This document shows positions 59,126 to 64,000 of a DNA stretch of 64,000 nucleotides, in pieces; position 1 is the stretch's first letter; each line of letters opens with the position of its first letter. The stretch is from Apostichopus japonicus. Its lineage: Eukaryota; Echinodermata; Holothuroidea; Aspidochirotida; Stichopodidae. The DNA lies in contig NC_092566.1 of assembly GCF_037975245.1 (NCBI RefSeq), forward strand, positions 1,304,001 to 1,368,000, written 5' to 3'. The notes beneath the pieces are model-generated. The model saw only the letters and a program-made list of their open reading frames with translations. It was not told where the DNA came from and searched no databases. The translations under genes were made by a program, and so were the position numbers.

Positions 59126-59471
59126 ATACTATCGGTCGATAGTAAAAGATACGGGCAGTGAATCCGTTAGTTTCGAAGATACCACGCCTCTATTTTGTGT
59201 GAAGTAAACCATTCAGTTTTAGACAGGAAATGACATCATAAGTGCTACCGACTACCGAGAACAATTATAATAGAAAATCACCAAACACTGCAAAACAATT
59301 ATACAGAAATACAAATACACACCAACGCAAACATTCTTTTCTGATTTTCTAACAATGCAAACAATTTTGATTATTTCGCAGTCCCTTATTACGCGCAATT
59401 TGTAAGCCACATTTATCTCGCTTGAACCAAACTATGCCATGTTTTCCGGAAGTATCGACTACCCTATTTGT

Positions 59472-59818
59472 CAGTGGCGTAGGAAGGTACTTTTGAGTGA
59501 GGGGCTGAAGACTGATGGTCAGCCTGGGGGAGGGGTCTTTGGAATTTTTTGCATTTCCAGGTGGCCTCAGATGCAATTTGGTGCAATATAGCACACTTCA
59601 ACACCCACTCCATTTTGTAAACTTAATTTTGTATTTTCACCTGGCCTTAGATGCAATTTGGTGCTCCAAATGAGATTTTTTTTTCTCATTTGGAAATGAA
59701 AAAGGGGTTTTCTGACTTTCGAACCGGGGGGGGGGGGCGGAATGATACTTCCGCCCCTCCACATTTTTCACTGGGGGAGGGGCTGGCGCCCCCCAGCCCC
59801 CAGGTTCCTACGCCCTTG
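59472..59818. mobile_element. TIR element (347 bp) flanked by a 17-bp direct repeat
   Basis: Left end CAGTGGCGTAGGAAGG; the complement of the right end is CAAGGGCGTAGGAACCTG. The 17 bases TCGACTACCCTATTTGT flank it at 59,455-59,471 and 59,819-59,835. It also contains an internal repeat of the word AGATGCAATTTGGTGC (59,569 and 59,650). Confidence 0.75.
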
Positions 59819-59835
59819 TCGACTACCCTATTTGT

Positions 59836-62800
59836 TCACAAAAAACTTTACACAGTTATTAGCAATCAATCAGAACGACGCGATTTATATAGTGATGGAA
59901 GGAAAACGGTAGGGAAATGGTGGGGGATGAGGGGGAGGGGTTAGGTAAGGTGAAAGTTTGTGAGACCAGGGTCACAAACAGTCAAGTAGCCATAAATTTT
60001 AGATGCTTACACTCATAGATCGCACTGAATCATACAATTTAGTTGGGGGATGGGTATAGCTTTAGGGGAGAGGGTAGGTAGACTTTCTAAGTTGACACCT
60101 TCTTACTTTGACAAATTGTCGTTAGTGTTATTCTTCCACCTTTTCCACTTGTAGAAACATTAAGAATTCATTGTCTTTTGTCGATGAGAGGTTTGTAAAG
60201 ATTAATTATGTTCGCCGTAAGACCCTTGCGGGGGTTGTGAATGATGGACTGAATTTCTCGAGTCGGTTATGTTGTCAAAAACAATCAGTGGGCTTAAGAA
60301 TGTTTTGCGCAATTATTATAAGATTTGCAATAGAATTTAAGGTTTCTGAGTAATGTTTCAAAGTTTTATTTTTTGTCCAGATTGAGACTATCTGTCGTTC
60401 CTGATCCTCTCCCCAGCTAATCTTAACTTATAGCAGACCATAAGAGATTTTCTGGAGTGTAAATATATTTGATAGCAACCGAAGGGAAGTAGGCCTACAT
60501 GATTTTGAAGGAAGTCTATAACTAGGTTTCATAGCACCCTTGTTAAAATATATCTGGTGAAAATCACAGTAGACATTGTAAGTTGTAGTATCTTGTAGGA
60601 TAGAGGGGATTAATCTTTAATACTATCTGGAAGCTTTGCATGCTCGGTTGTTTTGGTAGTAGGCCTACTGGGCAGTAGACATAGCCTCAACCTGTCCCTG
60701 CTATTGTTAAAGCCTGCTTGATAATGGATTAGAAACGTAGCCAGAACCCGTAGGAGATCCCCCCCCCCTTCCCCCAAAGATATGATATAATAAAACCCAC
60801 GTCCAATTGACATTCTTGCTAGGAAAGGAAGACAAATATTAAATGCACAATTTTTATAATTAGTGTCATTAAATTTACTGGTGCTTTTCAAAAGTATCTT
60901 CAAACTTTACTCAGACTTGAGAAGTGGGAGAGGGGGGGTGGAAGGGCTGTTACAACCCTGGCCAGGGAGCAGACCTGAGGTCAATATGGTGACCCAGAAA
61001 ATGGGCAAAGGATCAGGTCAAGTACAACCCGTAGAAAAATTCTTCATACACCCCTAAATGTACCATGAATCTACAGACTTCATAAAGGGTGATGGGGGGG
61101 GGGCGGGGCTGGTGGGGGGCATCGATGATATAGTTGTCCATGGGCCTCCCGACCTGACACCCCTGGCTGTACTAACACTATGTAGCATTCCTTCATAAGT
61201 CCTATGTAGATTGTATTATGTGATACCTCCTTAACTGAACAAACGACACAAACAAGGCAAAAACAGCAATAAATAGGTCATTTCATGTTTATTTAATTTA
61301 AAAACAATAAAGTCAAGACTGCTATTTTTCAAAGACATTAAGTTACAGTGATCGTCAAGGAAAGAATTAAAATTTGTGAAGCCTAACGGATCAAATCTAA
61401 CACATCTTGCTGTTATGCTATATCAGCCTGCGTGTACAATTTGCAATACATGTCCAATTTCACTAACGTTTGACTAAAACTTGCCCACAGAAAAAGAAGC
61501 AAAAAACTTTCAAAGTTGACTATTTTAAATATGTTAATCTCTTAGTATTGAAGAGTGTGCTATAAGAGTGCTGGGTTATACTGAAATTTGAAGAACCCAT
61601 TACTGACCTGGAAAAAAAGGCCAACCATAAAGAGAGCTGTGACCAACAAAATATTACTTTACCGAAGCAACCATCTTGAATATACAAAGAAAAGTTAAAA
61701 GTAAAGTTTTACGCAGGCCATTGATACTGTCACGCTTGACCGTGAAATTTCTAAAATAAAACTTGTTAATCGACCCAGATATTTATACAGCTGGGGAGAA
61801 GACAGGATGCTCTTGCTTACGATGCAGTTTTTGATGTTCCAGAAATGCCATCCAATACGATGGAATGTTTGATATCAAACCATCCATGAACAAAATTCAC
61901 TTCTTAGTATCAGACAGTGATCACTAGATACACTGTTCAGAAATAACAAGTTAGGCTAGCATAGAGGTCACAGTAACAGAATCTCAGATATCGCTGGCAG
62001 CCGGGGCTGCTGATCGGCTACTTCAGAGTATAAATAACTAGATAAGTTGAGTACAGGTTAAAAGTTAGCTTTGTAACAACTGCAAGAAGCCGAGTGGAAA
62101 TAGAACCACACACTGTAATATAACATAGACCACTCTGTAAATAACTACACATACTTTCAATTGTATACCCAGGGTAACATCATAAATAATAATAATAATT
62201 TGATCATTTCTGCAGCCAACGAAACGTATTTGTGCACCTCGCTCTCCCAAAGAGTTTTAAAAGCGACAACCTTTAAAACTTGAAATACAGTACTGAAAGA
62301 TTTTTGGCAGGTATGACAGTTTATGTTTTACATACGTCCAGTTGAAATCCATCCTTAGCCATATTATTAGTACCTGCATCATTTTTGCCTAGATGACAAT
62401 TTCACTTATATAGTAAGTCTGAATTACATGAAGTAATCATGTCCAGGGTTTACTGAATACTTAAAGTTCATACACTGTACCTTGTAATCCTGTGTGGTGA
62501 TTACCATTTAACACTACGCTACACACAGCTTCTCCTAATCAGGAATCAGGGTGTATACCTCGGTCATTAAATATCTTGTATTCATATATTTCATGTAACC
62601 AAGTAACCGTAGTCACAATAGGGAAACCAACAAACAAACAAAGGAAAAAGAGTTCATCTAAAAATTCACGATTGAATGAATTATCAAAATAAAAAGGAAT
62701 GGGTGTGTTAATCCTGATGTTTTGTTTCAACCCAACAGTTGGAGAATGATAACAAATGTAATTTTATGGAATGTCATTATTTTATAGACACATTGAACAA

Positions 62801-64000
62801 ACCGAACACACCCACACACATTGTATCTCATTTAAGCATTCCCATCGGGGTGATTGGTGGGGCAATCATATAATCTGATCTCTGTTAAATAATTAACTAA
62901 ATATCCATGATCAGTAAAAATGACACTGTGGTACATATTCAATAACATAGTTATGCTCTTATCAACACTACCAGAGGAAATGGCATTACAAATACACCCT
63001 GCATACCTTTAAGCTCAGGAAACAATAACACTAACCGTTGCCATGGTGACATTTCCTGTTTACATGAGTAAGTGCATATAGTACTAGTTTCACTGGGGAT
63101 ACCTGATACTGCAGCTATTAAGTGTGTACCTATTTGCTGGTCTGTAATTGTAAAACGGTTTGCAAAATTATTGATTACAACTGCAAATCAAATTATGGTA
63201 AATATTTAAAAAAACATGCAGAACGATTCTGTCTTTCTTATTATTAATTCCAATTAGCCACTTCACCGAATAAAATATCCCTTTGTGTGCCATAATTAAG
63301 ACTTCCACTGCGTGTTTTTAAGGTCAAACCTGCCTAGTTTTGGCTGCGGGGAACAACAATTCTTGTTATCATCCTGTTTGTACTTTGTCACCTGCCCACT
63401 TTTATTACAATGCAGACTGGAAGCAGTTATTTCGGGTTCGTTCGGTCATGAATTCTCGAGTCTTTGTGAATTTCAAACAGATCTCAGTCACAGTTTGTAC
63501 TGCGGCCGTCCGTTCGATTCTTCAGAGTGATAGAAATCAGTAGTACTTCAAATACTCTTCACAGACACACAATGGCAGTAAATAACACTGTAAAATTCTC
63601 TGATTTGTTTGTCTAGAAACTCTTAGAACTCTAGGAAGTCTTGGAACTCTTGTACATGTTTGAACTTAAATTACTCTCATTTATTCTTATTCTTCAAGTC
63701 TTAGAAACTTGTCACTCAAAAAAAAAAATGACCAAATTTGTTTTGTTTTTAAATGCTTTGCTGCCTGGACAATATTTCTCATATGAGTACTACACAACAA
63801 AAGCAAATTGATGATTCTTTTTGAAAACTTTCAACTTCTTGAAATACAACGTGGGTATTCTCCAGCTGATGAACTGTGTAGTTACAGGATTTCTGCTGTA
63901 ATTAGTTTTCTGGGAATTTACCAAAGTCGAGTAAAGTGACAGTTGATAAAACATGACACAAGTCTTTATGAAGCAGTTTATGAAGCCGTTGGTCTCGGCC
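59836..64000. other. Right-hand flank: no gene recognised
   Basis: From about 61,260 poly-C/G runs disappear and the sequence looks UTR-like. A minus-strand AATAAA near 61,290 could be the polyadenylation signal of a minus-strand gene whose coding part lies beyond the window, but no exon is seen to support it. Confidence 0.3.

Noticed and set aside
60610-61057. Open frames on both strands near 60.6-61.0 kb
   Set aside because: Composition follows poly-G/C tracts and no homology is recognised.

Overview
This is an animal nuclear-genome window: AT-rich, with intron-rich genes, many tandem repeats, long poly-C/poly-G runs and remnants of LINE, SINE and MITE elements. The protein families and the repeat landscape (a tRNA-headed SINE with an AAGCGCTTT tail, a CR1/L2-like LINE 3' end, hAT-like CAGTGGCG termini) suggest a marine invertebrate, most likely a deuterostome such as an echinoderm. 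That placement is an inference.

Two complete protein-coding genes are arranged head to head. On the minus strand (coding 24,008 down to 7,709, ten coding exons, 604 residues) is an SLC9B/NHA2-type Na+/H+ antiporter. All splice phases fit. On the plus strand (coding 29,728 to 51,852, twenty coding exons, 1,168 residues) is a SEC24C/D-type COPII coat subunit with a Pro/Gly/Gln-rich N-terminus, a four-cysteine zinc finger, trunk, beta-sandwich, helical and gelsolin-like parts. Candidate 5' splice donors at 28,544 (minus) and 28,710 (plus) suggest that both genes start from one compact bidirectional promoter. Three to four ~210-bp tandem units carrying CRE-like TGACGTCA sites lie 2 kb from it.

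The most interesting content is in the introns. Eight SEC24 introns each hold one copy of the same ~135-nt H/ACA-box snoRNA-like sequence, with two hairpins, an H box, an ACA box and clear compensatory changes in the stems. Both guide pockets are complementary to conserved rRNA segments (an 18S UUCUAU..UGUUGG site and a 28S ACAGGUUAGUUUUA site). Two pairs of copies are embedded in longer intron-to-intron duplications.

Other notable points: a ~41-copy 28-bp minisatellite starts at the exon-9 splice donor of the antiporter gene, and each unit reads as a juxtaposed 3'/5' splice site in the sense of the gene; the antiporter ion-binding Asp-Asp pair reads Asp-Asn; a tandem duplication in SEC24 made a stop-containing decoy copy of the start of exon 20; a U2 snRNA 5'-end fragment lies at about 25.7 kb; and one TIR element is flanked by a 17-bp direct repeat.

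Layout: 1-7.7 kb, 3' flank of the antiporter with no recognisable gene; 7.7-24.0 kb, SLC9B gene; 24-28.5 kb, its 5' intron with SINE, U2-like and CRE-repeat sequence; 28.5-28.7 kb, putative shared promoter; 29.6-52 kb, SEC24 gene with the snoRNA family, intronic satellites and transposon remnants; 52-64 kb, 3' flank with a GC-rich satellite and two TIR elements and no recognisable gene.
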